Of a DNA stretch of 64,000 nt, positions 26,331-35,631 are shown one piece after another. The stretch covers positions 62,001-126,000 of the forward strand of contig NZ_JQLX01000013.1 of the NCBI RefSeq assembly GCF_000744435.1. The letters are read 5' to 3'. The stretch's first letter is position 1; each line of letters starts with the position of its first letter. This DNA comes from Hippea jasoniae. GTDB lineage: Bacteria > Campylobacterota_A > Desulfurellia > Desulfurellales > Hippeaceae. The translations under genes were made by a program, and so were the position numbers. The notes under the pieces were generated by a model. That model searched no databases. It was not told the origin of the DNA and saw only the letters and a program-made list of their open reading frames with translations.

Positions 26331-27360
26331 ATATATCGCATCAAACTTCTTAAAAACGCTTGCAGTAGCGGTTCTTTTTTCAACCCTGCTTTTTGTAATT
26401 TCCGATTTTTTATCTACTCTGTCAGTGCTTATAAAGGGCAGCGTGAGTATAAAAAAGGTTTTGGAGTATTACTACTTCTATACGCCGTTTTTAATATACT
26501 TCACATTTCCGTTTGTGTTTGGTTTATCGGTTTTGATTAGTCTGGGTTTGCTTTCTGCAAGAAACGAGATTATCGTTATGCGTGCAAGTGGTTTAAGTAT
26601 ATTTAAGATTGCAAAGCCTGTGATATACAGCGCTGCTATAGCTGTTGTTGTGATGTTTCTGCTTAAAGAGGGTTTTATAAACTACGGTCTTGAGAGGGCA
26701 TCGTTTATAAAGCACTACTATTTAAAAAATAAGGATTACAACGGCTTTTATATGAAAATAGGCAACTTTTTTATTAAGGCTAAGAGCTTAGATGCAGATA
26801 AAAAGACCTTTATAGATGTTGTTGCCTATAAGGTAGAAGGGGATTTTTCAGGTATAAACGAAGTTATAAAAGCAAAAAGGGTTATTATAAAAAAGGGTAG
26901 GGCTGTTTTTGAAGATGGAAACAAAATGCTTTTGAAAACCAAAAAAACCCAGAGTTTTAATAAAATTGCAATACCGTTTAAAGGCTCATTTTACCAGCTT
27001 GTTAGTTTATCAAAGTTTAAAGAGCCATCTATCTTTTATCTTTTTTCTCATCTATACTCATCCAAAGGCAATTTTGACTTCTATCTATCAAAAATCCTTT
27101 TTAGGATCTTTTACCCCTTTTCGGTTGTAATTTTGACATTAATTGCCCTTGTATTTGTTCTAAAAACAACACCACGAAGGGGAGGTCTTGTAAAAAATAT
27201 CTTTGTTGGCTCGGTAATTTTTATTGTTTATATCGGCACTTTTGAACTGATTAACTCGATGGGCAAATACTCGATTATTAATCCCTTCTGGTCTTTAGCT
27301 ATTTTTATCCTTTTCTGGCTGGTTGTTTCTTTGTATAATCTCTTTAAGCTTGGCGTTTGA
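26314..27360 (+). CDS. LptF/LptG-family LPS export permease
   Basis: 348 residues with the YjgP/YjgQ layout. Two or three membrane helices near the N-terminus (starting IASNFLKTLAVAVLFSTLL) are followed by a periplasmic beta-rich region (about 130-250) and three C-terminal helices. LptF and LptG sit in the inner membrane with ATPase LptB and pass LPS to LptC. The pairing with kdsA supports an LPS role. LptC is at 38874. Sequence alone does not decide between LptF and LptG. Confidence 0.88.
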   Translation: MKIIHRYIASNFLKTLAVAVLFSTLLFVISDFLSTLSVLIKGSVSIKKVLEYYYFYTPFLIYFTFPFVFGLSVLISLGLLSARNEIIVMRASGLSIFKIAKPVIYSAAIAVVVMFLLKEGFINYGLERASFIKHYYLKNKDYNGFYMKIGNFFIKAKSLDADKKTFIDVVAYKVEGDFSGINEVIKAKRVIIKKGRAVFEDGNKMLLKTKKTQSFNKIAIPFKGSFYQLVSLSKFKEPSIFYLFSHLYSSKGNFDFYLSKILFRIFYPFSVVILTLIALVFVLKTTPRRGGLVKNIFVGSVIFIVYIGTFELINSMGKYSIINPFWSLAIFILFWLVVSLYNLFKLGV

Positions 27361-27368
27361 GGTGTTTG

Positions 27369-28184
27369 ATGGCAGAAAAAAAGTTTATTTATCTTATCTC
27401 TGACGGCACAGGAGAGACGGCATCAAAGATTGCAAGGGCGTTTTTGGTGCAGTTTAGGTATCCTGATGTTGTTCAAAGGAAATTTATAGAGGTGCGAGAA
27501 GAAGAGCAGATCGATGAGATTGTAAATAAAGCAATCGAAGAAAAACCGCTTGTAATTAGCACTATTGCTGATAAAAAACTGAGGGATTATGCAAATGATA
27601 AGTTTAAAGCAGTTGGCATTGAGGTGCTTGATCTATTTGGCTATTATATAGAAAGGTTTGAGAAGTTTTTTGGTCAAAAGGCACGCAATATTTCGGGTCT
27701 TTTGCATAAGATTTCAGACCAATATTTTGAAAAGGTTAAAGCTATTGAATATACTGTGGAACATGACGACAACAGAAGCAGCAGGCGTCTTGATGAGGCA
27801 GATATTATACTTGTAGGGTTATCACGAACAAGCAAGACGCCCTTAAGTATTTATCTTGCTCAGGAAGGGGGCTATAAGGTAGCCAATTTTGCAATTGTAA
27901 AGGGTGAAAAACTCCCCGATGCGCTATTTAAGGTTGATCAAAACAAGATTGTAGGATTGACAATAGACCCGATGAGGCTGTATGAAATCAGAAAGCAGAG
28001 AGCGAAGAAATTAGGAATTGAAAATTCATCATATGCATCACTAAGCAGGATCTACGAAGAGGTAGAGTATGCAAATTCAATTTTCAGGCAGCATCCTCAA
28101 TGGTTGATTATCGATGTAACAAACCGCTCGGTTGAGGAGTCTGCCAGCGAAATAGTTTCAAAACTATTTGGAAGAAAACTTTAA
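27369..28184 (+). CDS. ppsR: PEP synthase/PPDK regulatory kinase-pyrophosphorylase (DUF299)
   Basis: 271 residues from the ATG at 27369, with GAGGTG 4 bases upstream; a TTG at 27357 is also in frame but overlaps the previous stop. The N-terminal YLISDGTGETASKIA and the P-loop GLSRTSKTPLSIYLA near residue 149 are diagnostic. The protein uses ADP to inactivate, and phosphate to reactivate, phosphoenolpyruvate synthase or pyruvate phosphate dikinase. It therefore sets gluconeogenic flux. The target enzyme gene is not in the window. Confidence 0.92.
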   Translation: MAEKKFIYLISDGTGETASKIARAFLVQFRYPDVVQRKFIEVREEEQIDEIVNKAIEEKPLVISTIADKKLRDYANDKFKAVGIEVLDLFGYYIERFEKFFGQKARNISGLLHKISDQYFEKVKAIEYTVEHDDNRSSRRLDEADIILVGLSRTSKTPLSIYLAQEGGYKVANFAIVKGEKLPDALFKVDQNKIVGLTIDPMRLYEIRKQRAKKLGIENSSYASLSRIYEEVEYANSIFRQHPQWLIIDVTNRSVEESASEIVSKLFGRKL

Positions 28185-28200
28185 GTTTAGGAGGTTTTAG

Positions 28201-28683
28201 ATGGAAACATTAGCACAGTTGTCTTTGGTTGTTATTGGTTTGGTTTATGCAGGTCTTGCTATAGCAGGTCTTGTAGGGATTATTGTTCTAATCAAGCTTT
28301 ACTCGGATATGAAGAAAAAGCTTGACGATGTTGTAAAGCAGGTTGAACCCTATCAGTCAAAGCTTGATGATATGCTGTATAAAACACAGCAGCTGCTTGC
28401 AGTAGCAGAAGGATTGGCTGAGGATGTAAAGGAGTTAAGTTCAAAAGCAAAAGATACAGGTATTGAGGTAATGGATAAGGCAAAAGAAACATCGTTTGAA
28501 ATTATGGATAAAACAAAGGGTACAGTAGTTGAAGTTACATCACTTGTTGTGGATACAAAAACGAGGGTTGAAAATCACACAAATTATATATTCAATAGGG
28601 TTAAAACAATTGAGGAGAAATTGGATAACATCTACGCATTCTTAACGGGAATCAGTAATTTTGTTTCAAAACTTGTAAAATAA
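28201..28683 (+). CDS. membrane-anchored coiled-coil protein (DUF948/YtxG-like)
   Basis: 160 residues. One hydrophobic helix (about residues 8-30) is followed by a long, charged, predicted coiled coil, KDTGIEVMDKAKET with an imperfect repeat ending in KTKGTVVEVTS. It resembles DUF948 envelope-stress proteins. AGGAGG precedes the ATG. The next gene has a similar shape, and the two are probably co-translated. Role unknown; family call tentative. Confidence 0.65.
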   Translation: METLAQLSLVVIGLVYAGLAIAGLVGIIVLIKLYSDMKKKLDDVVKQVEPYQSKLDDMLYKTQQLLAVAEGLAEDVKELSSKAKDTGIEVMDKAKETSFEIMDKTKGTVVEVTSLVVDTKTRVENHTNYIFNRVKTIEEKLDNIYAFLTGISNFVSKLVK

Positions 28684-28694
28684 GGAGGTCAGCA

Positions 28695-29045
28695 ATGAAA
28701 AAGGGTATTTTTCTGGGATTGGCAGCTTTAGCTTTAGTAGGTGGAGGATATTTCTTATTAAAAGAGTATTTAGAGGATGAAAAGGTTGAGGAGATTAAAA
28801 ATAAACTTGCTGTTGTTAATGATTTTATAAGCGAAAAAGACTTATCGATTGAGAAGTTAGCATCCCTGACAGAAAGAATTACACAGCTAACTAAAGAGGT
28901 TATGGATAAATCTTCAGAATTTGCAACGCAGAAGAAAGAATCACTGTTGAGCCTTGTTGATGAGGCAAAAAAAGCGATAGAGGAGGAAAAACAGCGACTA
29001 AAAGAGCTAAGGGAGTCTCTTGATAAACCAAAAGCAGATTTGTAG
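28695..29045 (+). CDS. small membrane-anchored coiled-coil protein (YtxH-like)
   Basis: 116 residues. The N-terminal signal-anchor KKGIFLGLAALALVGGGYFLL resembles the glycine-rich YtxH helix, and the remainder is charged and helical. TAAGGAGG lies 7 bases before the ATG. With the upstream gene it forms a pair reminiscent of ytxG-ytxH. Function unknown. Confidence 0.65.
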   Translation: MKKGIFLGLAALALVGGGYFLLKEYLEDEKVEEIKNKLAVVNDFISEKDLSIEKLASLTERITQLTKEVMDKSSEFATQKKESLLSLVDEAKKAIEEEKQRLKELRESLDKPKADL

Positions 29046-29048
29046 ATT

Positions 29049-30104
29049 ATGAATCCAAAACATTCCGGATTGTTTGAGTATATAATTTTTATAACATTTT
29101 TGATGGCGGGTGTTTATCTGTTATTTTTTAAGTTGACTTTTGTAACGATTGTTGTGTTTTTATCCTACCTGATTGCCCAGATTTCATACCCGGTTGAAAA
29201 TTTTCTGATTAAGTTCAAAATACCGCGCTGGCTGGCTGGTTTGTTTGTTTTAAGTGTAGTAATGGGTTTGATGGTGTTTGTGATAACCATAACAATACCG
29301 GCTTTAGTAAACCAGATTATGTTGATAAAGGGTCAGATTCCTGCGTTTGTTTCAAGTATAAACGGCTACATCAACAGGATCTATGAAATCATAGGCAATA
29401 AGTTTGGCAGCAGTGGCGATATGGCAAAGATAACATCTGCTGCAATGGAGTCGCTAAAGAGTTACCTTGTGAGTTTTGCCGTAAGTAGCCTTGGAGGGCT
29501 GCTTAAGGGTGTTTCTGCCCTTGTAGCCCTCCTTTTGATACCGATTCTGTCGTTTTTTATGATTATTTACAGGCAGCGTTATCAGGCTATCATCAAAAAT
29601 GTTGTATTTACAATTTTTGGTGAGGATTATTTAGCTGTGTTTAGCGATATCCACAATGTGATCATAAGCTACATAGTGGGCTTATTTATACTGATGATTG
29701 TTGTTAGTTTTTTGAGTGTTGTTGGTCTTTATATAGTCGGGATAGATTATGCGCTTCTGTTTGGTATATTTGGTGGTGTGATGTATATTATCCCCTACAT
29801 TGGCGCTATTGTTTCGTTTATTCCGCCTATTATTGTATCTATTTTTGTTCATCATAGTTTTATTATGACGATTGAGGTGCTTTCTGTTTTGTTGTTTATC
29901 CATTTTATCTCGGGCAACATTATAGCTCCATATATCTACTCCAAACAGCTTGAGCTTGATCCACTTGCCGTTTTGCTTGCTATTTTGTTTTTTGGTAAGC
30001 TACTTGGCGTGTGGGGTGTAATTTTATCTGTGCCTCTTTTAGGAATTATCGTTGTTAGTTATGAAAAATTGGTGCCAATTTTACTTAAAAGGAGAGAGGA
30101 ATGA
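29049..30104 (+). CDS. AI-2E family (PerM/TqsA-like) transporter
   Basis: 351 residues with about eight membrane helices in the family pattern. There is an N-terminal helix cluster, a periplasmic helical segment (about 90-150), then C-terminal helices containing GIDYALLFGIFGGVMYIIPYIGAI, near residue 226, and the DPLAVLLAILFFGKLLGVWGVILSVPL stretch. Family members export autoinducer-2, sodium/protons or unknown substrates, so the substrate cannot be assigned. No ribosome site is evident, and it overlaps purM by 4 bases. Confidence 0.85.
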   Translation: MNPKHSGLFEYIIFITFLMAGVYLLFFKLTFVTIVVFLSYLIAQISYPVENFLIKFKIPRWLAGLFVLSVVMGLMVFVITITIPALVNQIMLIKGQIPAFVSSINGYINRIYEIIGNKFGSSGDMAKITSAAMESLKSYLVSFAVSSLGGLLKGVSALVALLLIPILSFFMIIYRQRYQAIIKNVVFTIFGEDYLAVFSDIHNVIISYIVGLFILMIVVSFLSVVGLYIVGIDYALLFGIFGGVMYIIPYIGAIVSFIPPIIVSIFVHHSFIMTIEVLSVLLFIHFISGNIIAPYIYSKQLELDPLAVLLAILFFGKLLGVWGVILSVPLLGIIVVSYEKLVPILLKRREE

Positions 30105-31108
30105 TCACCTACAAAGATTCAGGTGTTGATATAGATAAGGGCAATAGATTTGCTCAAAAGATAAAAGATTTGGTGGCTGTTTTGCCAAAAAAGGGTGTAA
30201 TTGATTCGATAGGCGGATTCAGTGGCATTGTTGATAGTTCTATATTTGGTGACAATCTTCTGCTTGCCTTATCAACAGACGGTGTGGGAACAAAGATCGA
30301 TATAGCTATTAAAGCTAAAAAACACGATACAATAGGCATTGATCTTGTGGCAATGAATGTAAACGATATTATAGCCTCAGGAGCAATACCTGCATTTTTT
30401 CTTGATTATATTGCTTATTCAGATCTATCAGACGGTGTGCTTGAGGATATTATGAAGGGCATAGTTAATGGCTTGAAGCAGGCTTCTGCTGCACTTGTTG
30501 GTGGTGAAACAGCCCAGATGCCCGATATCTATAAGAAGGGTTATTACGATCTTGCAGGTTTTTGTGTGGGTGTGTTGAAAAAAGAGGAGTTATTGCCCAG
30601 GGTGCTTAATGAAGGTTTAGTGCTTATCGGTTTTGCATCAAGCGGTTTTCATTCAAACGGATACTCACTGTTGAGGAAGTTGTTTTTTGAGAAGAATAAC
30701 TATAGTCTTGATTCGATTGAAGCTGGCAAACCGTTGGGTGAGATACTGCTTAAACCAACCAGGATATATGTTTCTTTGTTTAAAAAAATCAGGCAGTATG
30801 TCTTTGCTGCAGCCCATATCACTGGTGGTGGGTTTTACGACAATATAAACAGGGTGCTTGGTAAAAAATTTGATGCGGTAATTGAAAAGGATAAACTGCC
30901 TGAGGTTGAAGTATTTAAAGTTGTGCAGGAGCTTGGTGGGATAAGCGATAAAGAGATGTACAGAACATTCAATATGGGTGTGGGTTTTGTTGTGGCGGTT
31001 GATGAAAAAGACAAAACAGCTGTTATCGATATATCAAAAGAGGAAGGAATAGAAGCCTTTGAGATAGGCTATATAGCAAAGGGTAAGGGAGAGGTAAACA
31101 TTGTATAG
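30101..31108 (+). CDS. purM: phosphoribosylformylglycinamidine cyclo-ligase
   Basis: 335 residues. YKDSGVDIDKGN at the N-terminus, LALSTDGVGTK near residue 49, AMNVNDII, GGETAQMPDIY near residue 134 and HITGGGFYDNI near residue 235 identify PurM. It closes the imidazole ring, making AIR from FGAM with ATP. Purine genes purM and purN are adjacent and overlap by 8 bases, so are probably co-translated. GGAGAGG precedes the ATG. Confidence 0.96.
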   Translation: MITYKDSGVDIDKGNRFAQKIKDLVAVLPKKGVIDSIGGFSGIVDSSIFGDNLLLALSTDGVGTKIDIAIKAKKHDTIGIDLVAMNVNDIIASGAIPAFFLDYIAYSDLSDGVLEDIMKGIVNGLKQASAALVGGETAQMPDIYKKGYYDLAGFCVGVLKKEELLPRVLNEGLVLIGFASSGFHSNGYSLLRKLFFEKNNYSLDSIEAGKPLGEILLKPTRIYVSLFKKIRQYVFAAAHITGGGFYDNINRVLGKKFDAVIEKDKLPEVEVFKVVQELGGISDKEMYRTFNMGVGFVVAVDEKDKTAVIDISKEEGIEAFEIGYIAKGKGEVNIV

Positions 31109-31763
31109 ACTTGCTGTTTTACTATCCGGTAGAGGGTCAAACTTTGAGGCGATTTTAAAGGCTATAGAATCAGGCTTTATCACAAACGGCAAAATTACAG
31201 TAGTGGTAAGCGATAACAGACAGGCAAGGGGATTGGAGATAGCAAGAAAGCACAACATAGAGGCTGTTTTTTTTGATCCTAAAGGCAAAAGCAGAGAAGA
31301 ATACGATAGAGTTGTTGTTGATTATTTAAAGCAAAGGGATGTGGATTTTGTGCTGCTTGCTGGTTATATGAGGATTTTATCTGAGTTTTTTGTCAGGTCG
31401 TTTAAAAATCGAATTCTCAATATCCATCCAGCCCTTCTGCCGTCGTTTAAGGGTTTGCATGCACAAAAACAGGCTTTGGAGAAGGGCGTTAAAGTTGCGG
31501 GTGCCACCGTGCATTTTGTAACTGAGAATTTAGATGACGGTCCCATTATTGTTCAGTCTGTTGTGCCTGTGTTTGATGACGATAATGAGGAGTCTTTATC
31601 TAAAAGAATATTAAAAACAGAACATAAAATTTATCCCTATGCGGTGAAGCTTTTGGTAGAGGGTAAACTTAGTTTGAAAGATGGTAAAGTTTACATAAAA
31701 GATACCAAAAAAGAAGAGTTTTTTGTCAGTAATCCAGCAATTGGAGGTAGTGATGGAGTATGA
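31101..31763 (+). CDS. purN: phosphoribosylglycinamide formyltransferase
   Basis: 220 residues from a TTG overlapping the purM stop, with GGGAGAGG upstream. [11 protein letters not shown] near residue 8, the catalytic region [13 protein letters not shown] near residue 103 and GATVHFV near residue 133 are typical of PurN. It moves the formyl group of 10-formyltetrahydrofolate to GAR. The protein is slightly longer than most because of a C-terminal extension that reads into the gatB start region. Confidence 0.95.
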   Translation: MYRLAVLLSGRGSNFEAILKAIESGFITNGKITVVVSDNRQARGLEIARKHNIEAVFFDPKGKSREEYDRVVVDYLKQRDVDFVLLAGYMRILSEFFVRSFKNRILNIHPALLPSFKGLHAQKQALEKGVKVAGATVHFVTENLDDGPIIVQSVVPVFDDDNEESLSKRILKTEHKIYPYAVKLLVEGKLSLKDGKVYIKDTKKEEFFVSNPAIGGSDGV

Positions 31764-33180
31764 AGCCGTTATAGGCCTTGAGGTTCATATACAGCTGTTG
31801 ACCAAAACAAAGATTTTTTGCAGTTGCTCCACAGATTTTGGAGCGCCCCCAAATACTCATGTCTGCCCGGTGTGTCTGGGTATGCCAGGGGTTTTGCCTG
31901 TATTGAATAAACAGGTGGTTGAATTTGCAATAAAGCTTGGTCTTGCTTTGAATTGCAATATAAATAGATTCTCACGCTTTGCCAGGAAAAACTATTTCTA
32001 TCCAGATCTACCCAAAGGTTATCAAATTTCGCAATATGAGCTACCAATTCTAAAGGGTGGTTTTGTCGAGATTATGACGGATGAGGGTTTGAAAAGAGTA
32101 GGGCTTGAGCGCATCCACATGGAGGAGGATGCAGGAAAAACGATTCATAAACCTGATGGCAGTTATGTTGATTTCAACAGAGCCGGTGTTCCACTGCTTG
32201 AGATTGTTTCGTTGCCTGTAATGCATACACCAGAAGAAGCCGGTGAGTATCTACGCTCTTTAAGAAGGATTGTCAGGTATCTGGGTATATGTGATGGCAA
32301 TATGGAGGAAGGCTCCCTCAGATGCGATGCTAATGTCTCTGTAAGGAAAAAAGGAGAGACAAAACTTGGAACAAAAACCGAGCTAAAAAACATGAATTCA
32401 TTCAAGCATGTAGAAAAAGCCCTTGAGTATGAGATTCAAAGGCAGATTGAGGTGATAGAGGACGGTGGAAAAGTAATTCAGCAAACCCGCCTGTGGGATG
32501 AGAAAGAGGGTATAACAAAGCCCATGAGGTCTAAAGAAGAGGCTTTTGAATATAGATATTTTCCCGATCCAGACCTTGTGCCTATTTTGATAGATGATAG
32601 CTGGATAGATGCTGTTAGAAAGGAGATGCCCGAGCTACCTTTTGAAAAACTTGAGCGTTTCGTAAACGACTATGGTATTAAAAGGGAGGATGCAAGGCTT
32701 CTGATAGAGGAAAAACAGCTTGCCGATTATTTTGAGGCTGCAGCTTTGAACAGCAAGAATCCTCAGGCAATAGCAAACTGGATTTTATCTGAGCTTTTGG
32801 GGTATTTGAATAAGGAGAATAAGAATATAGAGGATACATTAATTAAACCTGAACATATAAGAGAGCTTGTTGAGTTGATCGATAAAGGCACTATAAGCGG
32901 CAAGATAGGAAAGCAGGTGTTTGCTGAAATGTATAAAACAGGCAAACAGCCTGAGGTTATCATAAAGGAAAAGGGGCTTGTTCAGATTACAGATCCATCT
33001 CAGATTGAACCTATCATAGATGAGATCATTAAAAACAATCCAAAAGCTGTGGATCAGTATAAGTCTGGCAAAAAAAATACGCTGGGCTTTTTTGTGGGAC
33101 AGGTTATGAAGGCAACAAAGGGGAAAGCAAATCCTCAACTTGTCAATGAGATTTTGAGAAAGAAATTGGGGGATGTATGA
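31753..33180 (+). CDS. gatB: Asp-tRNA(Asn)/Glu-tRNA(Gln) amidotransferase subunit B
   Basis: 475 residues from the ATG at 31753, with GGAGGT 4 bases before it; the frame is open upstream within pur[28 protein letters not shown], the [21 protein letters not shown] stretch, HMEEDAGK and [12 protein letters not shown] are GatB signatures. The subunit carries the kinase and tRNA-binding part of GatCAB. Because glnS is present in the same window, the likely role is Asn-tRNA formation, though both could operate. gatA and gatC are not in the window. Confidence 0.95.
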   Translation: MEYEAVIGLEVHIQLLTKTKIFCSCSTDFGAPPNTHVCPVCLGMPGVLPVLNKQVVEFAIKLGLALNCNINRFSRFARKNYFYPDLPKGYQISQYELPILKGGFVEIMTDEGLKRVGLERIHMEEDAGKTIHKPDGSYVDFNRAGVPLLEIVSLPVMHTPEEAGEYLRSLRRIVRYLGICDGNMEEGSLRCDANVSVRKKGETKLGTKTELKNMNSFKHVEKALEYEIQRQIEVIEDGGKVIQQTRLWDEKEGITKPMRSKEEAFEYRYFPDPDLVPILIDDSWIDAVRKEMPELPFEKLERFVNDYGIKREDARLLIEEKQLADYFEAAALNSKNPQAIANWILSELLGYLNKENKNIEDTLIKPEHIRELVELIDKGTISGKIGKQVFAEMYKTGKQPEVIIKEKGLVQITDPSQIEPIIDEIIKNNPKAVDQYKSGKKNTLGFFVGQVMKATKGKANPQLVNEILRKKLGDV

Positions 33181-34454
33181 GGAAGGTTATACGAAATGGA
33201 TATGTTATCGCTCCATCAACGGGTTTTGAAGGTTTTGCCGATATTTCGATTGTAGATGGATTTATCGAGATTGTTGGAGATGTGGAGGGTGTTAGCATAG
33301 ATGAAGAGGTTGATGCAACAGGTTTGATTGTTGCACCGGGTTTTGTTGATATCCATGCTCACTTAAGGGATCCAGGCTTTAAGCATAAAGAAACCATAGA
33401 AACAGGGCTGAGGGCTGCTGTTAAAGGCGGTTTTACATCTGTTTGCTGTATGCCCAACACAAATCCCACGATAGATAGCGTTGAGATTGTGGAGTATATA
33501 AAAAACAAAGCTGAGAAGCTTGATATCTGCGATCTGTATCCAATCGGCACTATTACAAAAGGCGAAAAAGGGGAACAGTTAAGCGATATGGCATCGCTTA
33601 AAGAAGCAGGTTGTGTTGCGTTTTCTGATGATGGCAGGCCTGTTATGAACGCCAATGTTTTAAGAAAAGCGCTTATCTATGCTGAAGATTTAAATCTACC
33701 TCTGACTTTGCATGAGGAGGATTTAAACTTAAGCGGTGATGGTGTTGTAAATGAGGGCAGGATAGCCTTTGAATTGGGACTTAAAGGAATCCCCAATATC
33801 TCTGAGTCAAGCATAATAGCGCGCGATATAGAGATTGCTAAAAGCACAAAGGCACATTTGCATATCTGCCATGTTAGCACAAAAGAATCTGTTGAGGTGT
33901 TAAAGAAGGCAAAGTTAGACAATGCCAATGTAACATTTGAGGTTACACCGCACCACTTATCTTTAACAGATGAAATGATTAAAGATTACAATACTTTTGC
34001 CAAGGTTAATCCGCCTTTGAGGTCAAAAGAGGATGTTGAGGCGATTCATAATGCCTTTGCTATGGGTATAGTTGATGCAATAGCAACAGATCATGCACCG
34101 CATGATGAAGACTCAAAAAAATGCACAATGCAAAAGGCTGCATTTGGCATCAGCGGTTTTGAAACGGCTTTTGGTGTCGTTTATACATATCTTGTTCAGA
34201 CAGGTGTTGTTTCACTTGCCGATGCTATTTCACTAATGAGTTATAAACCCGCCAGGTTGTTTAACCTTGAAGGTGGTAGTCTTGAGGAGGGTAAAAAGGC
34301 AAATATCGTGTTGATTGATAAACATAAAGAATGGGTGGTGGATAGACATAAATTTGTTTCAAAAGGCAAGAACACGCCATATCACGGTATGAAGCTAAAA
34401 GGGCTTGTTGTTAAAACTTTCTATAAAGGCAAAGAGGTATATTCAGGAGAGTAG
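33177..34454 (+). CDS. pyrC: dihydroorotase, class I
   Basis: 425 residues; the ATG overlaps the gatB stop as [19 protein letters not shown] near residue 51 gives the first zinc histidines, HEED near residue 178 and [12 protein letters not shown] near residue 228 further ligands, and [12 protein letters not shown] near residue 302 the catalytic aspartate. It closes carbamoyl-aspartate to dihydroorotate. The length and motifs fit the class I (PyrC2/AllB-like) type with a binuclear centre. Confidence 0.94.
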   Translation: MRKVIRNGYVIAPSTGFEGFADISIVDGFIEIVGDVEGVSIDEEVDATGLIVAPGFVDIHAHLRDPGFKHKETIETGLRAAVKGGFTSVCCMPNTNPTIDSVEIVEYIKNKAEKLDICDLYPIGTITKGEKGEQLSDMASLKEAGCVAFSDDGRPVMNANVLRKALIYAEDLNLPLTLHEEDLNLSGDGVVNEGRIAFELGLKGIPNISESSIIARDIEIAKSTKAHLHICHVSTKESVEVLKKAKLDNANVTFEVTPHHLSLTDEMIKDYNTFAKVNPPLRSKEDVEAIHNAFAMGIVDAIATDHAPHDEDSKKCTMQKAAFGISGFETAFGVVYTYLVQTGVVSLADAISLMSYKPARLFNLEGGSLEEGKKANIVLIDKHKEWVVDRHKFVSKGKNTPYHGMKLKGLVVKTFYKGKEVYSGE

Positions 34455-34455
34455 T

Positions 34456-35295
34456 ATGGGAATATTGAGCAGGCTAAGAGGCAAAAAAAAGAAGAAGGAT
34501 GAAAAGTGGGTTCAGTGCAAAAAATGCAACGAGACATTCTATATTGATGAGTTGAGAAATAATTTCTGGGTATGTCCAAGATGCGGATATTATTTCAGGG
34601 TTTCTGCCAAAGAACGCATCGCCATGACAGCTGATGAGGGAAGTTTTAAGGAATTTGATTCCCGTATAACCACAAAAGACCCTTTGAATTTTGTTGATCT
34701 AAAACCTTATAAGGATAGGCTTAAAGATGCGATGATAAAAACCGGCTCAAAAGAGGCGGTTATTAACGGGACATGCACAATAAAAGGTGAGCCATGCGTG
34801 TTATCGGTTATGGATTTTTCGTTTTTGGGTGGTTCTATGGGGTATGCAACAGGTGAAAAGATCGTAAGGGCAATAGAAAAGGCTATAAAGTTGAGAGTAG
34901 GGCTTGTAATTATTAGTTCATCCGGTGGGGCAAGGATGCAGGAGGGTATTTTATCCTTGATGCAGATGGAGCGCACAGCAGCTGCCCTTACAATGCTTGC
35001 TGGAAAGGGTTTGCCTTATATCTCGGTTTTAGCCGATCCAACAACCGGTGGGGTTGCAGCAAGCTTTTCTATGCTGGGTGATGTGATTATAGCAGAGCCG
35101 CATGCCTTAATAGGTTTTGCAGGACCGAGGGTTATTGAACAGACGATAGGGCATGGCTTACCTGAAGGCTTTCAGAGGTCTGAGTTTTTGCTTGAGAAGG
35201 GTTTTGTGGATGTTATTGTTGAAAGGAAGGATATTCCAGCATATATTGCAAAATTTTTAAGGATGTTTGACAGTAATGTAAAAAAACATGGATGA
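34456..35295 (+). CDS. accD: acetyl-CoA carboxylase carboxyltransferase, beta subunit
   Basis: 279 residues from the ATG at 34456 with CAGGAGAG upstream; an in-frame ATG lies earlier but inside pyrC. The N-terminal C4 zinc domain has CKKC and CPRC pairs. The crotonase-type core has SSSGGARMQEGILSLMQM near residue 155 and PTTGGVAASFSMLGD near residue 196. With AccA it transfers carboxyl from biotin to acetyl-CoA for fatty acid synthesis. accA is not in the window. Confidence 0.95.
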   Translation: MGILSRLRGKKKKKDEKWVQCKKCNETFYIDELRNNFWVCPRCGYYFRVSAKERIAMTADEGSFKEFDSRITTKDPLNFVDLKPYKDRLKDAMIKTGSKEAVINGTCTIKGEPCVLSVMDFSFLGGSMGYATGEKIVRAIEKAIKLRVGLVIISSSGGARMQEGILSLMQMERTAAALTMLAGKGLPYISVLADPTTGGVAASFSMLGDVIIAEPHALIGFAGPRVIEQTIGHGLPEGFQRSEFLLEKGFVDVIVERKDIPAYIAKFLRMFDSNVKKHG

Positions 35296-35629
35296 TGATT
35301 TAGAGCTTTATGGTGTTAAAGCAACTTCACATATTGAAAAAATCAGTGGATTTAAGAAACGCAGCAAGGGTTTTAAAAGACATAAGCAAAGGCAAAGCAA
35401 AAAACACCCCAAGGACAGTTTCAAAGAGGATTTTATCAGGCGATTTGGGCTTGATGAAGATAAATTTTTGATTAATTTAGTCAAGGTGGAAGATAGCTGG
35501 ATGGTTGAGATTTGCAACAAGAAAACAGGCAGGTGTGTTTATCATAACTACGATGTTGTGTGTGGGTTGATGGATAGAGCATGTAAACTACCCGATACAG
35601 TTGGGTATAATGTAAATATAGAGGTGTAG
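35288..35629 (+). CDS. hypothetical protein, basic N-terminal half
   Basis: 113 residues; no family recognised. After an acidic start (MDDDLELYG) comes a very basic stretch, FKKRSKGFKRHKQRQSKKH, around residues 22-40. A compact region with DEDKFLINLVKVEDSWMVEI and NKKTGRCVYHNY follows. The basic tract suggests nucleic acid or membrane contact, but that is inference. It overlaps accD by 8 bases and precedes the dehydrogenase gene by 2 bases, so is likely a real operon member. Confidence 0.6.
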   Translation: MDDDLELYGVKATSHIEKISGFKKRSKGFKRHKQRQSKKHPKDSFKEDFIRRFGLDEDKFLINLVKVEDSWMVEICNKKTGRCVYHNYDVVCGLMDRACKLPDTVGYNVNIEV

Positions 35630-35631
35630 CC

